A stretch of DNA of 64,000 nt from CAZNKU01 sp045541135 (GTDB lineage: Bacteria; Bacillota; Clostridia; Monoglobales; Firm-18). The notes under the pieces were generated by a model. That model searched no databases, was not told where the DNA came from, and saw only the letters and a program-made list of their open reading frames with translations. Numbering within the stretch: position 1 is the stretch's first letter; each line of letters begins with the position of its first letter. Both the position numbers and the translations under genes were made by a program. Below, one piece after another: positions 24,366 through 33,330 of the stretch. The stretch spans positions 12,447-76,446 of the forward strand of contig JAZQIO010000006.1 in assembly GCA_045541135.1 (NCBI GenBank), given 5' to 3'.

Positions 24366-25646
24366 TTATATATGGCCGCCATCAATCTCTGCAGTATTTT
24401 TACCGTGAATCACAACCGTTTTATCCTCAGGAACATATTCATCAGGAAAATGAACCATAACATCTGCTTTTTCAAGCTTTGACTGCAACGCAGAGATATT
24501 TACATCAGCAACATTTGTCTTATCCTCAATTGCCATACAAGCCGTCTTTGCAGCTGCCTGACCTGTAATAATTGCAGGAGGAATAACACGAAGAAGATCC
24601 CATCCATAGCCTACACCGGAAGCACTTCTGCCTGCAGTCAGCATGTTTGGATAATCCTTTCTTGTTATACATCTTAAAGGAACTTCAAACAAGTGGTCTC
24701 TGTGTTCAAAATCATTTATCGCACAAATTGAATCATCAAAATGCTTGTATGCATCTGAAACCTTCAAGGCATAGTCACCATTAAGTCTGCATGTTGTTCT
24801 GAACTGAGGCATGAAGGGAAGATGTGTAATATCACGACTGAATCTGTCTGTCTCCTTTAATTTTTCAAGTACAAGATGCTGATTTCTTATTAGATAATCT
24901 GTAACTTCTTCAACTGTAAGCCCTGACCATTTTGGAACGTCATCAGGCTGATTATCTCCGAACAGATTTATACCGCCACCTGAAATACCGGTAAAGGCAC
25001 GATAAATATTTTTCTCCTTAACAGCCTTTTCACAGGATGCAAGAGTAATCATTTTTGCACTATATGTAAAAAAGTTTTCTCCTGTAACAACAGGCACACC
25101 TCCACGACGCAAAACATCACAATCTCCCGTTACATCTATGAGCATTTTGCAGGCATAATATTCTGTACCTGACTTACTTTCCGTAATAACGCCCTTACAT
25201 ACATTACCATCCATAACCGGCTCACAAGCTATGCAGTCAAAAAGAATATCCGCACCTGACTTGGTTATTTCTTCTGTAAGTTGAAGTGCAAAAATATGGG
25301 GAGAAAATCGTTGAATATATCTTATATTCGTAGGCTCTTTCGGCTCTCCATTTTTCCATTCCTCCGGTATTGTATCGTATCCATATTCTGCACTTAGTCT
25401 TGCCCATTTTTCACACAAACCAAAAATTATTTGTTTACCGCGTCCATTACACATTGGAACAAACAGATTAATTAATCCCAAGGTTGCAAGTCCACCAAGA
25501 ATATTAGACTTTTCTATAATAAGCACCGAATGTCCATCATTTGCTGCAGTAACTGCAGCAGCAACTCCTGCTACACCACCACCGCACACAATAACATCGT
25601 ACTGTCTTTTTACATTTAATTTTTTTGTAATTGTAATGCTATCCAT
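24366..25646 (-). CDS. FAD-dependent oxidoreductase (PF12831-type)
   Basis: 426 residues. The dinucleotide-binding loop YDVIVCGGGVAGVAAAVTAANDGHSVLIIEK is at about 14-44, followed by NILGGLATLGLINLFVPMCNG. The middle has a substrate domain (IRYIQRFSPHIFALQLTEEI). The C-terminal FAD contact is YPNMLTAGRSASGVGYGWDLLRVIPPAIITGQAAAKTA. This FAD_oxidored group is common in glycan-related loci of gut bacteria and its reactions are mostly unknown. The start at ATG 25646 has AAGGAGAT seven bases upstream. The frame runs open further upstream, but that part is the remnant of a different gene (25647-26068). A sigma-A promoter at 26104-26132 would transcribe the remnant and this gene together. Confidence 0.82.
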   Translation of the reverse strand: MDSITITKKLNVKRQYDVIVCGGGVAGVAAAVTAANDGHSVLIIEKSNILGGLATLGLINLFVPMCNGRGKQIIFGLCEKWARLSAEYGYDTIPEEWKNGEPKEPTNIRYIQRFSPHIFALQLTEEITKSGADILFDCIACEPVMDGNVCKGVITESKSGTEYYACKMLIDVTGDCDVLRRGGVPVVTGENFFTYSAKMITLASCEKAVKEKNIYRAFTGISGGGINLFGDNQPDDVPKWSGLTVEEVTDYLIRNQHLVLEKLKETDRFSRDITHLPFMPQFRTTCRLNGDYALKVSDAYKHFDDSICAINDFEHRDHLFEVPLRCITRKDYPNMLTAGRSASGVGYGWDLLRVIPPAIITGQAAAKTACMAIEDKTNVADVNISALQSKLEKADVMVHFPDEYVPEDKTVVIHGKNTAEIDGGHI

Positions 25647-26068
25647 TGTAAATATCTCCTTTTTGATTGATTTATACTTACACTGAACAGAAACATTCAG
25701 CTTTTCAGGTGTGGAATCTAAAAAGCCCACAAGTCTTTTTGCCATTGCAAGCTTATACTGTTCAGGGTCTGTATTGTCCGCAGAAATCTTGACACCCTTT
25801 TTCTCCTTTACAGTTTCAATAATGTGTCTTGCTTCTGCAATTTTTTCTTTTTCTACTGTTCTTCTTACTATTTCATCGCACACATCCGTTTTTGGATGAA
25901 GTCCGTCAATTGACAAAATTGCAACCTTTTTTCCGCTTTCTTCAATTACAACAGCTCTTGCATAAAGGCGGTCAAGTACGCACAGCCTCTGCAAATGCTG
26001 AAATATCCAGGAACACCACAACCTAACAGAGTTGTTATTTCTTTTTCATAAAATCCGAATTTAAACAT
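25647..26068 (-). pseudogene. Frameshifted remnant of a neutral/alkaline ceramidase-like gene
   Basis: From an ATG at 26068 the - strand reads MFKFGFYEKEITTLLGCGVPGYFS, the typical N terminus of neutral/alkaline non-lysosomal ceramidase-like proteins (I-T-P-x-L-G-x-x-x-x-G-Y-F). Around 25978-25983 the similarity jumps by one base to the next frame: VLDRLYARAVVIEESGKKVAILSIDGLHPKTDVCDEIV. That frame then runs open into the FAD oxidoreductase. Only about 140 codons remain where intact members have over 400, so most of the gene is deleted as well as frameshifted. The last part before 25647 (KGVKISADNTDPEQYKLAMA onward) I cannot assign. Not expected to be functional. Confidence 0.6.
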
Positions 26069-26103
26069 TAAACTCTTACACTTCAATAAAATATTACAAT
26101 CTA

Positions 26104-26132
26104 AATATAACACAAAACAAGTTTAAAATCAA
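26104..26132 (-). promoter_or_regulatory. Promoter upstream of the remnant and FAD oxidoreductase
   Basis: On the - strand TTGATT, 17-nt spacer, TATATT, between the amidohydrolase terminator and the remnant. Confidence 0.6.
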
Positions 26133-26165
26133 CAAAAAAGAAACTCCGTTTATTCGAAGTTTCTT
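26132..26165 (-). terminator. Terminator overlapping the end of the amidohydrolase gene
   Basis: Stem AAGAAACT / AGTTTCTT (26158-26165 with 26138-26145) followed on the - strand by TTTTTTG. The stop codon of the amidohydrolase lies in the loop. Confidence 0.75.
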
Positions 26166-26968
26166 ATATCAAGTATTCTTAATGCATTTTTGTGTGTAAT
26201 CATATCCATTTCTTCCTGTGCAAGGTCAAGCTTTTTAAGTTCCTCCAAAGGACTTGACTGACTTTTCCAGGGTGAATCGCTACCATACAAAATTTTTTCT
26301 GCACCATGGTTTCTTATAATACGCAAAAATTGTTCTTTTTCAATGTGACTACAAGCATAGGAAATATCAAAATACATTTCACTGCCCACAAGGTATTTTT
26401 CAACATCGTCCCACATTTCAAAGCTTCCAAGATGTGCAGCTATAATATACTTACCGCTTACATAGTCCAAAAGTCTTTTAAGTCTTTCGGGATTACAAAG
26501 CTCTGATGTAGGTACGCCAATATCCACACCTGCATGGAACATTGTATAAAGTCCAAGCTCATCTGCCTTTTTTACAATTCTTATTACCTCAGGGCTGTCT
26601 ACATACACATTCTGATACTGAGGGTGAATTTTAACACCTATAAAGCCTTGCCTTGCAAGGTCAGTTATTACTTCCTCCCAGTCATCCTGCATAGGATGCA
26701 GTGAACCGAAGGAAATTATATTCCCTCCTGTTATTTCCTTTGCATAGGAGTTTATGGTAGGTGTCTGCTTTGGCTTTGTTGCAATGGGCATAACAACACT
26801 TATATCAACACCGTTTTCTGCCATCGACTGCCGTAGGCTTTCAACAGTTCCCTCTGTATATGCAGGTACACTTTCCCCCCGTACATTATATACATTTGCC
26901 TTTAGTGCATCCAAGGTTTTTGCCGCAATTTGTGGCGGAAAAACATGGGTATGAAAATCTATTATCAT
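26150..26968 (-). CDS. Amidohydrolase 2-family metal-dependent hydrolase
   Basis: 272 residues of the amidohydrolase superfamily TIM barrel. The metal-binding H-x-H is at IIDFHTHVFP (residues 2-11); later motifs are GFIGVKIHPQYQNVYVDSPE, MFHAGVDIG, IIAAHLGSFEMWDD and the C-terminal metal Asp in KILYGSDSPW. Members act as decarboxylases or C-O/C-N hydrolases; the substrate is unknown. The ATG at 26968 is taken, with GGTGAG just upstream; a GTG three codons earlier is possible but lacks a ribosome binding site. It follows ppa by about 15 bases, so it may be read from the same transcript, and ends in its own terminator. Confidence 0.85.
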   Translation of the reverse strand: MIIDFHTHVFPPQIAAKTLDALKANVYNVRGESVPAYTEGTVESLRQSMAENGVDISVVMPIATKPKQTPTINSYAKEITGGNIISFGSLHPMQDDWEEVITDLARQGFIGVKIHPQYQNVYVDSPEVIRIVKKADELGLYTMFHAGVDIGVPTSELCNPERLKRLLDYVSGKYIIAAHLGSFEMWDDVEKYLVGSEMYFDISYACSHIEKEQFLRIIRNHGAEKILYGSDSPWKSQSSPLEELKKLDLAQEEMDMITHKNALRILDIRNFE

Positions 26969-26983
26969 TTTTCTCACCGTTTA

Positions 26984-27523
26984 TTATTTCAAGTACTTTC
27001 TTACATTTGTGTCGTATGCATCTATACAGTTCTGTATAACTTTAAGAGCTTCCTCTCTGCCACATATTTCATCAACAACAGTTACCTTTTCCTCAAGCAT
27101 CTTATACACTTCAAAGAAGTGCTTGATTTCGTCAAACTGATGCTTTGGAAGCTCAGAAATATCATTATACATATTAAGTGACGGGTCTGTATATGGGATT
27201 GCAATAATCTTTTCGTCAGTTTCGTTATCATCCGTCATTTTAAGAACACCGATTGGATAACAGTCTACAATTGTTAAAATATCAAGTTCTTCCTGACACA
27301 ATACCAAAACATCAAGTGGGTCTCCGTCATCGGAAAGTGTAAGCGGAATAAAGCCGTAGTTTTGCGGATAATGTGTGGATGTAAACAAAATTCTGTCAAG
27401 TCGTATAAGTCCTGTTTTCTTATCAAGTTCATATTTTTTGTGACATTTTTTCGGAATTTCTATAAGACTTACAAATTTTTCGGGTGTTACTCTTTCTTTT
27501 TCAAAATCATGCCATGGATTCAT
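26984..27523 (-). CDS. ppa: Inorganic pyrophosphatase, family I
   Basis: Cytoplasmic enzyme that hydrolyses pyrophosphate to two phosphates and drives biosynthesis forward. 179 residues. The family I signature D-x-D-P-x-D is present in LSDDGDPLDVLVLCQEEL (about 64-81); active-site lysines lie in EIPKKCHKKYELDKKTG; YPQNYGFIPLTL and HFFEVYKMLEEK are typical. There are two adjacent ATG codons. The second (27523) is seven bases from AGGAGG and preferred; the first (27526) is only four bases away. Family I is less common in Clostridia than family II or membrane types, but the assignment is clear. Confidence 0.94.
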   Translation of the reverse strand: MNPWHDFEKERVTPEKFVSLIEIPKKCHKKYELDKKTGLIRLDRILFTSTHYPQNYGFIPLTLSDDGDPLDVLVLCQEELDILTIVDCYPIGVLKMTDDNETDEKIIAIPYTDPSLNMYNDISELPKHQFDEIKHFFEVYKMLEEKVTVVDEICGREEALKVIQNCIDAYDTNVRKYLK

Positions 27524-27551
27524 CATATTTCCTCCTAAAGTTTAAAATGGA

Positions 27552-27580
27552 CAAAATGGGCTGTCGTTTTCCGACAGCCC
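27552..27580 (-). terminator. Terminator of the rpsO-pnp transcript
   Basis: Nine-bp stem GGGCTGTCG / CGACAGCCC, 5-nt loop, followed on the - strand by ATTTTG; 26 bases after the pnp stop. Confidence 0.8.
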
Positions 27581-27605
27581 TGATTGTTAAATTCTTATAG
27601 CAAAA

Positions 27606-29690
27606 TTACTCTGCATCCTTTTTAGATAAATTAATTCTTCCCTTATCGTCGATTTCGATAACCTTAACCTTAATTTCATCGCCTACGTTAACAACATCTT
27701 CCACCTTTTCAACGCGTTCCTGTGCAAGCTTTGAAATGTGTACAAGACCTTCCTTACCGGGCAATATTTCAACAAAGGCACCAAACTGCATAATTCTTGT
27801 TACTGTACCAACGTAAACTTCACCGGGTTCAGGTTCCTTTACGATACCTGTAATGATATCCTTTGCAGCCTGAAGTGAAGGACCGTCAACTGACATAATA
27901 AGAACTCTGCCGTCGTCGTCAATGTCTATCTTCACACCCGTATCAGCAATAATCTTCTGGATTGTCTTACCGCCACTACCAATAACGTCTCTGATTTTTT
28001 CAGGATCGATGTACATTGTTTCTACTCTTGGAGCATATGCTGAAAGTTCTGCTCTTGGGCTTTCGATAGCCTTAAGCAATACTTCGTCAATAATCTTGAT
28101 ACGTGCAGCCTTTGTCTTAGCGAAAGCTTCACGGATAATTGCAGGAGTAAGACCGTCAATCTTAAGGTCCATCTGAATTGCTGTGATACCGTCTTTTGTA
28201 CCTGCTACCTTAAAGTCCATATCGCCGTGGAAGTCTTCAAGACCCTGAATGTCAAGCATTGTCATAAAGCTGTCGCCTTCGTCAATAAGACCAACAGAGA
28301 TACCTGCAACAGGAGCCTTAATAGGCACACCTGCATCCATAAGAGCCAATGTGCTTCCGCAAACTGAAGCCTGTGATGTTGAACCGTTTGAAGAAAGAAC
28401 TTCCGAAACCAAACGAATAGCATATGGGAATTCTTCTTCTGTAGGAATTACAGGTTCCAAAGCACGTTCTGCCAAAGCACCGTGACCAACTTCACGTCTT
28501 CCCGGACCTCTTGATGGCTTTGTTTCACCAACAGAGTATGATGGGAAGTTGTAGTGGTGGATATATCTCTTATTCTGTTCAGCTTCATCAAGACCGTCAA
28601 GTTTCTGTGCATCACCAAGAGCACCCAGGGTTGCAACTGTAAGAACCTGAGTCTGACCTCTTGTAAACATACCTGAACCGTGAACTCGTGGAAGCAAACC
28701 AACTTCTGCACTTAGAGGACGGATATCATCAATACCACGGCCGTCTACACGCTTGTGTTCATCCTTAAGCCAGCTTCTTACGATGTTTTTCTGCATCTTA
28801 TAAAGAACTTCACCAATTTCAGTGTCGTAGTTTTCATACTTTTCAGCAAGTTCTGCTTCAAGTTTTTCTTCAACTATCAACATTCTTGCATCACGGATTT
28901 TCTTGTCATCTGTGTCAAGAGCGTTTTTAATATCGTCAATAGCAATTCTTTCAACATCGTCATACAAATCGTGGTTGATATCGAAAGCTTCATATTTAAT
29001 CTTTTCCTTCTTACCTACTGCATCTGCAATTTCGTCAACAAAGTCACAAAGCTTCTTGATTTCTTCATGAGCAAGCATAATTGCGTCATAAACAACATCA
29101 TCAGGAACTTCTTTAGCACCTGCTTCAATCATACAAACCTTCTGGCGTGTACCTGAAACAGTCATATTAAGCTGACTTACTTCTCTCTGCTCTGCAGTTG
29201 GGTTGATAACAAATTCACCGTCAACAATACCAACAAATACGCTTGCAACAGGACCGTTGAAAGGAATGTCGGAAATTGCAATAGCAATAGCTGTACCCAT
29301 CATAGCGCCGAATTCAGGAAGGTTGTCCTGTTCAACACTCAAAACTGTGGAAACGATAGATACGTCATTTCTAAGGTCTTTAGGGAACAAAGGTCTGATT
29401 GGTCTGTCAATAACACGGCTTGTAAGAATAGCCTTGTCTGAAGGCTTGCCTTCTCTCTTTGTAAAACCGCCGGGGATTTTACCTACCGAATAAAGTTTTT
29501 CTTCGTAGTCAACAGATAGAGGGAAAAAGTCAACACCCTCACGAGGCTTGTCCGAAGCTGTTACATTTGTCATAACAACTGTGTCACCGTATCTTACAAT
29601 ACATGAGCCATTGGAAAGCTGTGCCATTTTACCTGTTTCTACAACAAGTTTTCTACCTGCAACGGTAGTTTCAAACTGTCTGAATGCCAT
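27606..29690 (-). CDS. pnp: Polyribonucleotide nucleotidyltransferase (PNPase)
   Basis: Phosphorolytic 3'-5' exoribonuclease and core of the RNA degradosome. 694 residues: first RNase PH domain (about 10-230, with CIVRYGDTVVMTNVTAS), an alpha linker, second RNase PH domain (about 305-540, with HGSGMFTRGQTQVLTVATLG and the catalytic-region QGLEDFHGDMDFKVAGTKDGITAIQMD), KH domain (about 551-610, IRDVIGSGGKTIQKIIADTGVKIDI) and S1 domain (about 620-690, YVGTVTRIMQFGAFVEILPGKEGLVHISKL). All are present and the length is normal. GGAGG lies before the ATG. It follows rpsO after 168 bases. Confidence 0.97.
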   Translation of the reverse strand: MAFRQFETTVAGRKLVVETGKMAQLSNGSCIVRYGDTVVMTNVTASDKPREGVDFFPLSVDYEEKLYSVGKIPGGFTKREGKPSDKAILTSRVIDRPIRPLFPKDLRNDVSIVSTVLSVEQDNLPEFGAMMGTAIAIAISDIPFNGPVASVFVGIVDGEFVINPTAEQREVSQLNMTVSGTRQKVCMIEAGAKEVPDDVVYDAIMLAHEEIKKLCDFVDEIADAVGKKEKIKYEAFDINHDLYDDVERIAIDDIKNALDTDDKKIRDARMLIVEEKLEAELAEKYENYDTEIGEVLYKMQKNIVRSWLKDEHKRVDGRGIDDIRPLSAEVGLLPRVHGSGMFTRGQTQVLTVATLGALGDAQKLDGLDEAEQNKRYIHHYNFPSYSVGETKPSRGPGRREVGHGALAERALEPVIPTEEEFPYAIRLVSEVLSSNGSTSQASVCGSTLALMDAGVPIKAPVAGISVGLIDEGDSFMTMLDIQGLEDFHGDMDFKVAGTKDGITAIQMDLKIDGLTPAIIREAFAKTKAARIKIIDEVLLKAIESPRAELSAYAPRVETMYIDPEKIRDVIGSGGKTIQKIIADTGVKIDIDDDGRVLIMSVDGPSLQAAKDIITGIVKEPEPGEVYVGTVTRIMQFGAFVEILPGKEGLVHISKLAQERVEKVEDVVNVGDEIKVKVIEIDDKGRINLSKKDAE

Positions 29691-29819
29691 TTTAAATTAC
29701 CTCCAATTTTATTTATTTTACGAGGCATCATTTAGCACTTAGTTATACATACTCATACGAATACATATAATTAACTGCTAACCTCCGCCTCTTTGTTAAT
29801 TAGTTTTAAAAGCAATCAA

Positions 29820-29847
29820 ACGAGTGATACAACAAAGTATCACCCGT
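29820..29847 (-). terminator. Hairpin after rpsO
   Basis: Eleven-bp stem ACGGGTGATAC / GTATCACTCGT (one G-T pair) with a 6-nt loop, twelve bases past the rpsO stop. The - strand T tract is weak (TTTGATTGC), so it may be a partial terminator or a processing site between rpsO and pnp rather than a full stop. Confidence 0.5.
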
Positions 29848-29858
29848 TTTCATTTTAA

Positions 29859-30122
29859 CTATTTTCTCAAGTTACATTTAGCAACGATTGCTCTGTATCT
29901 TTCGATATCTTTTTTCATAAGATAGTTCAAAAGACCACGTCTCTGACCAACCATTTTCAAAAGACCTCTTCTTGAGTGATGGTCCTTCTTGTTAATCTTA
30001 AGATGTTCGTTAAGATGGTTGATTCTTTCTGTAAGTATAGCGATCTGAACTTCAGGAGAACCTGTGTCAGTCTCATGCAATTTGTACTTTGCAATAATTT
30101 CCTGCTTTACTTCCTTCATCAT
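29859..30122 (-). CDS. rpsO: 30S ribosomal protein S15
   Basis: 87-residue S15, which binds the central domain of 16S rRNA early in small-subunit assembly. The sequence fits from end to end: KQEIIAKYKLHETDTGSPEVQIAILTERINHLNEHLKINKKDHHSRRGLLKMVGQRRGLLNYLMKKDIERY. The start is the first of two ATG codons (30122), with GTGGAGGTGA upstream. A promoter (30211-30239) overlaps the end of ribF and gives a leader of about 80 bases. Such leaders often hold an S15 autoregulatory site; I did not identify a defined motif. Confidence 0.97.
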   Translation of the reverse strand: MMKEVKQEIIAKYKLHETDTGSPEVQIAILTERINHLNEHLKINKKDHHSRRGLLKMVGQRRGLLNYLMKKDIERYRAIVAKCNLRK

Positions 30123-30210
30123 AGTGCTTTCACCTCCACTTAAATTTTACGCTTAACCCGAGCATCAGTTGTGTGGAACATTATCCTGAAACCCAGCATT
30201 AGCCTCATAT

Positions 30211-30239
30211 ATTATACTACACAATTTTTCATTTGTAAA
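30211..30239 (-). promoter_or_regulatory. Promoter of rpsO
   Basis: On the - strand TTTACA, 17-nt spacer, TATAAT. The -35 box overlaps the last codons of ribF. Confidence 0.75.
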
Positions 30240-31128
30240 GATATTTTTTAAAAATTTCCAAACTTTTATTTTTGTCAGCTTTTAATTGGTTTTTAAGTTC
30301 CTCTTTTGAACTAAAACCAACTACGTTTCTTAGCTTTTCCAAAAAGCAAACGGAAATATTTTTGCCGTATAAATCTCCTTCAAAATCAAAAATGTTTGTT
30401 TCCAACAATATTTTGTTATCCTTAAAGGTAGGCTTGCCTCCGTAATTTGTTACTGAAGGATATATTTTTCCTTCATATTCCGTAACGGTAGCATATACAC
30501 CTTCTGAAGGCATTATACGGTTTTCATCTACACAAATATTGGCAGTGGGAAAACCCATTGTTCTGCCTATTGCGTTACCGTGAACCACCGTACCGGATAT
30601 ACAAAAATCCCGTCCAAGCATTTTCCTTGCAATTTCAAAGTTATTTTCTTCTATATAACCACGTATTTTTGTGCTGCTTACAATTTCACTTCCAAGGTAG
30701 ACGGGCTCTACTACATCAATAATGATATCATTTTCAATACAATAGTCCTTTAAAAAATGTGTGTTGCCCTCTCTTCCTTTTCCAAAACGAAAATTAAAGC
30801 CAACGGTTACATAATTTGCTTCCTTAATAAAACTGTTAAGAAAATCTGTTGCAGATGTATTTTTAAAATCTGTATCAAACTTTTGAATATAAAGATAATC
30901 CACACCAAGACCTTCGAATATTTTAATACGTTTTTCCCAATCGTTAATATATTTTGCACCCGATGGTAACATATCAAAAGTATATATACAGGATTTACAG
31001 TTGTTATCGTTAGAATAATTTACGATATTTTCAATTAATTTTCTGTGCCCCATATGAATTCCGTCAAATGCACCAAGTGCAATTGCCATACCTTTTGGGA
31101 GCATTTCGCTACTTTTCAATATTTTCAT
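30229..31128 (-). CDS. ribF: Bifunctional riboflavin kinase / FAD synthetase
   Basis: Converts riboflavin to FMN and then FAD. 299 residues. The N-terminal nucleotidyltransferase domain (1 to about 150) has ALGAFDGIHMGHRKLIENI and VGFNFRFGKGREGNTHFLKDYC. The C-terminal flavokinase domain (about 170-299) has GNAIGRTMGFPTANICVDE and VTNYGGKPTF, then LETNIFDFEGDLYGKNISVCFLEKLR. The ATG overlaps the truB stop (ATGA), as in other Firmicutes where truB and ribF are coupled. Confidence 0.95.
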   Translation of the reverse strand: MKILKSSEMLPKGMAIALGAFDGIHMGHRKLIENIVNYSNDNNCKSCIYTFDMLPSGAKYINDWEKRIKIFEGLGVDYLYIQKFDTDFKNTSATDFLNSFIKEANYVTVGFNFRFGKGREGNTHFLKDYCIENDIIIDVVEPVYLGSEIVSSTKIRGYIEENNFEIARKMLGRDFCISGTVVHGNAIGRTMGFPTANICVDENRIMPSEGVYATVTEYEGKIYPSVTNYGGKPTFKDNKILLETNIFDFEGDLYGKNISVCFLEKLRNVVGFSSKEELKNQLKADKNKSLEIFKKYLYK

Positions 31129-31991
31129 TGTTGTTCACCAACGCAAAACATTATTTCTACCTTCAGCATTCCGTCCTCCATTTTAGAAAGACTAAGAAGT
31201 CTGCCATCACTGTCATACAATTTGTAATAAGCACCCTCAATACCATCATAAGGTATAGCATTACCGTTTAAAACCTTGCTTAAAATACTGTTGTCAACAA
31301 TTATTTTCTCACCATCAAACAAATCAACAGCCAAAGTCACGTATTTTCCGTAATTTTCAGGTGTTAAGTCTTCAAGCTTTACAGAATCACGAATTTTGAA
31401 TATGGAGCTTTGAGTGCGTACAAGACTCGTCATAACTGCACCACAGCCCAATTTTTCACCAATATCATTACCAAGAGTACGAATATATGTTCCCTTTGAG
31501 CATTTTACATCTATTGTAAAGCTATTTTCCTTTACATCAAGAACGTTTATTTCATATATTTCTACAGTGCGTGATTTACGCTCCACTTCTATTCCTTTAC
31601 GGGCAAGGTCGCATAATTTTCTGCCATCCACCTTGATTGCAGAATACATAGGAGGAATTTGTTCTATTGTACCAACAAAGCTTTTGATGCTATCAACAAT
31701 TTGCTGTTTGGTGACATTTACGGGACGTTCCTCTAATACTGTACCGCTTATATCAAGAGTATCTGTTATAATTCCCAATTTAAAAGTGGCAGTATAGCGT
31801 TTATCAGAAAAAGTAAGCATATCTGCAACCTTTGTTCCTCTGTTAATGCAAACCGGCAAAACACCTTCTGCATCAGGGTCTAAAGTTCCCGTATGTCCTA
31901 CTTTTTTAGTACCTGCAATTCTGCGAACTTTATTTACTACATCATGAGAGGTCATACCAACAGGTTTATAAATATTTATTATACCATCCAC
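31125..31991 (-). CDS. truB: tRNA pseudouridine(55) synthase
   Basis: Makes pseudouridine 55 in the T arm of tRNA. 288 residues; the catalytic Asp is in KKVGHTGTLDPDAEGVLPVCINRGTK (GTLDP, about 37-41). Further motifs are YTATFKLGIITDTLDISG, PPMYSAIKVDGRKLCDLARKG and KCSKGTYIRTLGNDIG. The start is a GTG at 31991 that overlaps the nrnA TAG stop. GGAGG is about 13 bases upstream, a long spacing, so translation probably depends on coupling to nrnA. Confidence 0.95.
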   Translation of the reverse strand: MDGIINIYKPVGMTSHDVVNKVRRIAGTKKVGHTGTLDPDAEGVLPVCINRGTKVADMLTFSDKRYTATFKLGIITDTLDISGTVLEERPVNVTKQQIVDSIKSFVGTIEQIPPMYSAIKVDGRKLCDLARKGIEVERKSRTVEIYEINVLDVKENSFTIDVKCSKGTYIRTLGNDIGEKLGCGAVMTSLVRTQSSIFKIRDSVKLEDLTPENYGKYVTLAVDLFDGEKIIVDNSILSKVLNGNAIPYDGIEGAYYKLYDSDGRLLSLSKMEDGMLKVEIMFCVGEQQ

Positions 31992-32956
31992 TATCTGATT
32001 CTGACCTCCAGTTTTATTCTTCTTTCAGCCTCACTGACCAATTTTTGTTTAACCTCTTCAAGAGTTCCTTTTACAGTACAGCCCGCTGCTCTTTCATGTC
32101 CACCACCACCATACTGTCTTGCCAGATTTGCCGCATCCACAAGCTGCGAACGAATACTTACCTTAACGGAACCGTCTCCCATTTCACGAAAGCTCATAGA
32201 AACAATTGCCGTTTCCAAGGAACGTGGAATGTTAACGAAACTGCCTACATCGTCATCGTTTGCATCAAACTGCTTTATCTGCTTATCTGTTATAGATACA
32301 GTTGAAATTTTATCATTATAAAATGTTTCAAGTGAATTGTATGCCAGCTTCATAAGTTCAAGTCTCTTTTTACTGTTCATTTCAAAAAGATAACCGCATA
32401 TAAAAGCATTGTTAATTCCGTATTCCAATAACTGTGCGGCAATACTATGTGTGTGTGGTTTAGTATTTGAATATGCAAAACCGCCCGTATCTGACACAAT
32501 TGCAATATAAATATTATTTACAATTTGTGTTGTAAGGGGAATATTCATAAACTGTGCAAGTTCATATATAATTTCCCCTGTCGCCGCAGCTATAGGATTT
32601 ACAAAATTGTATGTTGCATATTTGTCATTAGTAATATGATGATCAAGATTAACTGTTAATTCACAGGCATCAAATGCACTTACCCTTGTGCCCATACGCT
32701 GTTTATCTGCACAGTCTACAGAAATTACAAGGTCAGGTGTAAATGCATCGTTTTTACAGCTTACACCGTCTAAAATTTTCAGTATTCTGTGCTCACAATC
32801 TTTTTCATCCAAAATAACATCTGCTTTTTTGCCAAGCTCCTGCAACATAAGCTTAAGAGCATAGCTTGAACCAAGACAGTCACCATCTGCATTGTAGTGA
32901 GGGATAATGAGAATATTGTTACTGCGTTTTATCGCATTGCTTATATCTGTAAACAA
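31991..32956 (-). CDS. nrnA: DHH-family phosphoesterase, NrnA-like oligoribonuclease / pAp phosphatase
   Basis: Degrades nanoRNA and, in relatives, 3'-phosphoadenosine 5'-phosphate. 321 residues. The DHH domain has metal motifs N-I-L-I-I-P-H-Y-N-A-D-G-D-C-L-G-S (about 13-29), ISVDCADK and the namesake LDHHITN. The C-terminal DHHA1 domain has the RNA-contact motif QYGGGGHERAAGCTV. It stands between rbfA and truB, the usual place. The start is a TTG at 32956 with AAAGGGA upstream; it retains the first helix (FTDISNAIKRSNNILII), so it is preferred over later codons. Confidence 0.93.
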   Translation of the reverse strand: MFTDISNAIKRSNNILIIPHYNADGDCLGSSYALKLMLQELGKKADVILDEKDCEHRILKILDGVSCKNDAFTPDLVISVDCADKQRMGTRVSAFDACELTVNLDHHITNDKYATYNFVNPIAAATGEIIYELAQFMNIPLTTQIVNNIYIAIVSDTGGFAYSNTKPHTHSIAAQLLEYGINNAFICGYLFEMNSKKRLELMKLAYNSLETFYNDKISTVSITDKQIKQFDANDDDVGSFVNIPRSLETAIVSMSFREMGDGSVKVSIRSQLVDAANLARQYGGGGHERAAGCTVKGTLEEVKQKLVSEAERRIKLEVRIR

Positions 32957-32975
32957 AAAATCATCCCTTTCACGA

Positions 32976-33317
32976 TTATTTATTTATATCATTTAAAAGC
33001 TTGTTGATATGTGCACCGTGCTCTATAGAATTATCAAGTGTAAACAATATTTCCGGTGTATAGCGAAGACCAAGTCTGTGAGCAAGCTCCTTACGTACAA
33101 AGCCTGCTGCATTTTTTAGTCCTTCAATTGCATCCTTCTGTGCGTTTTCATCACCAAAAACACTGATATACGCCTTGCACCAGCGAAGGTCTTTTGTTAT
33201 ATCAACAGCTACCACACTGCAAAGACCCTTAGTAACCCTTGGGTCTTTGAGTTCCCGTATAATTGAACTTATTTCTTTGCGTGCTTCTTCATTAATTCTG
33301 TCTATTCTGTTTGCCAT
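32976..33317 (-). CDS. rbfA: Ribosome-binding factor A
   Basis: 30S maturation and cold-adaptation factor with a KH-like fold. 113 residues: ANRIDRINEEARKEISSIIRELKDPRV, KDLRWCKAYISVFGDE and AAGFVRKELAHRLGLRYTPEILFTLDNSIEHGAHINKLL. The start is the ATG at 33317, with TAGGAGAA upstream. The frame continues upstream as KIEVRIILFRLGELL, but those codons belong to the inverted-repeat element at 33331-33604, since the same peptide appears before prkC. The element separates rbfA from infB inside the operon. Confidence 0.95.
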   Translation of the reverse strand: MANRIDRINEEARKEISSIIRELKDPRVTKGLCSVVAVDITKDLRWCKAYISVFGDENAQKDAIEGLKNAAGFVRKELAHRLGLRYTPEILFTLDNSIEHGAHINKLLNDINK

Positions 33318-33330
33318 AAGCAATTCTCCT

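Noticed and set aside
24366..26021. A 551-residue fusion of ceramidase-like and FAD oxidoreductase parts
   Set aside because: The FAD enzyme has its own Shine-Dalgarno and ATG at 25646, and the upstream part lost its true start to a frameshift.
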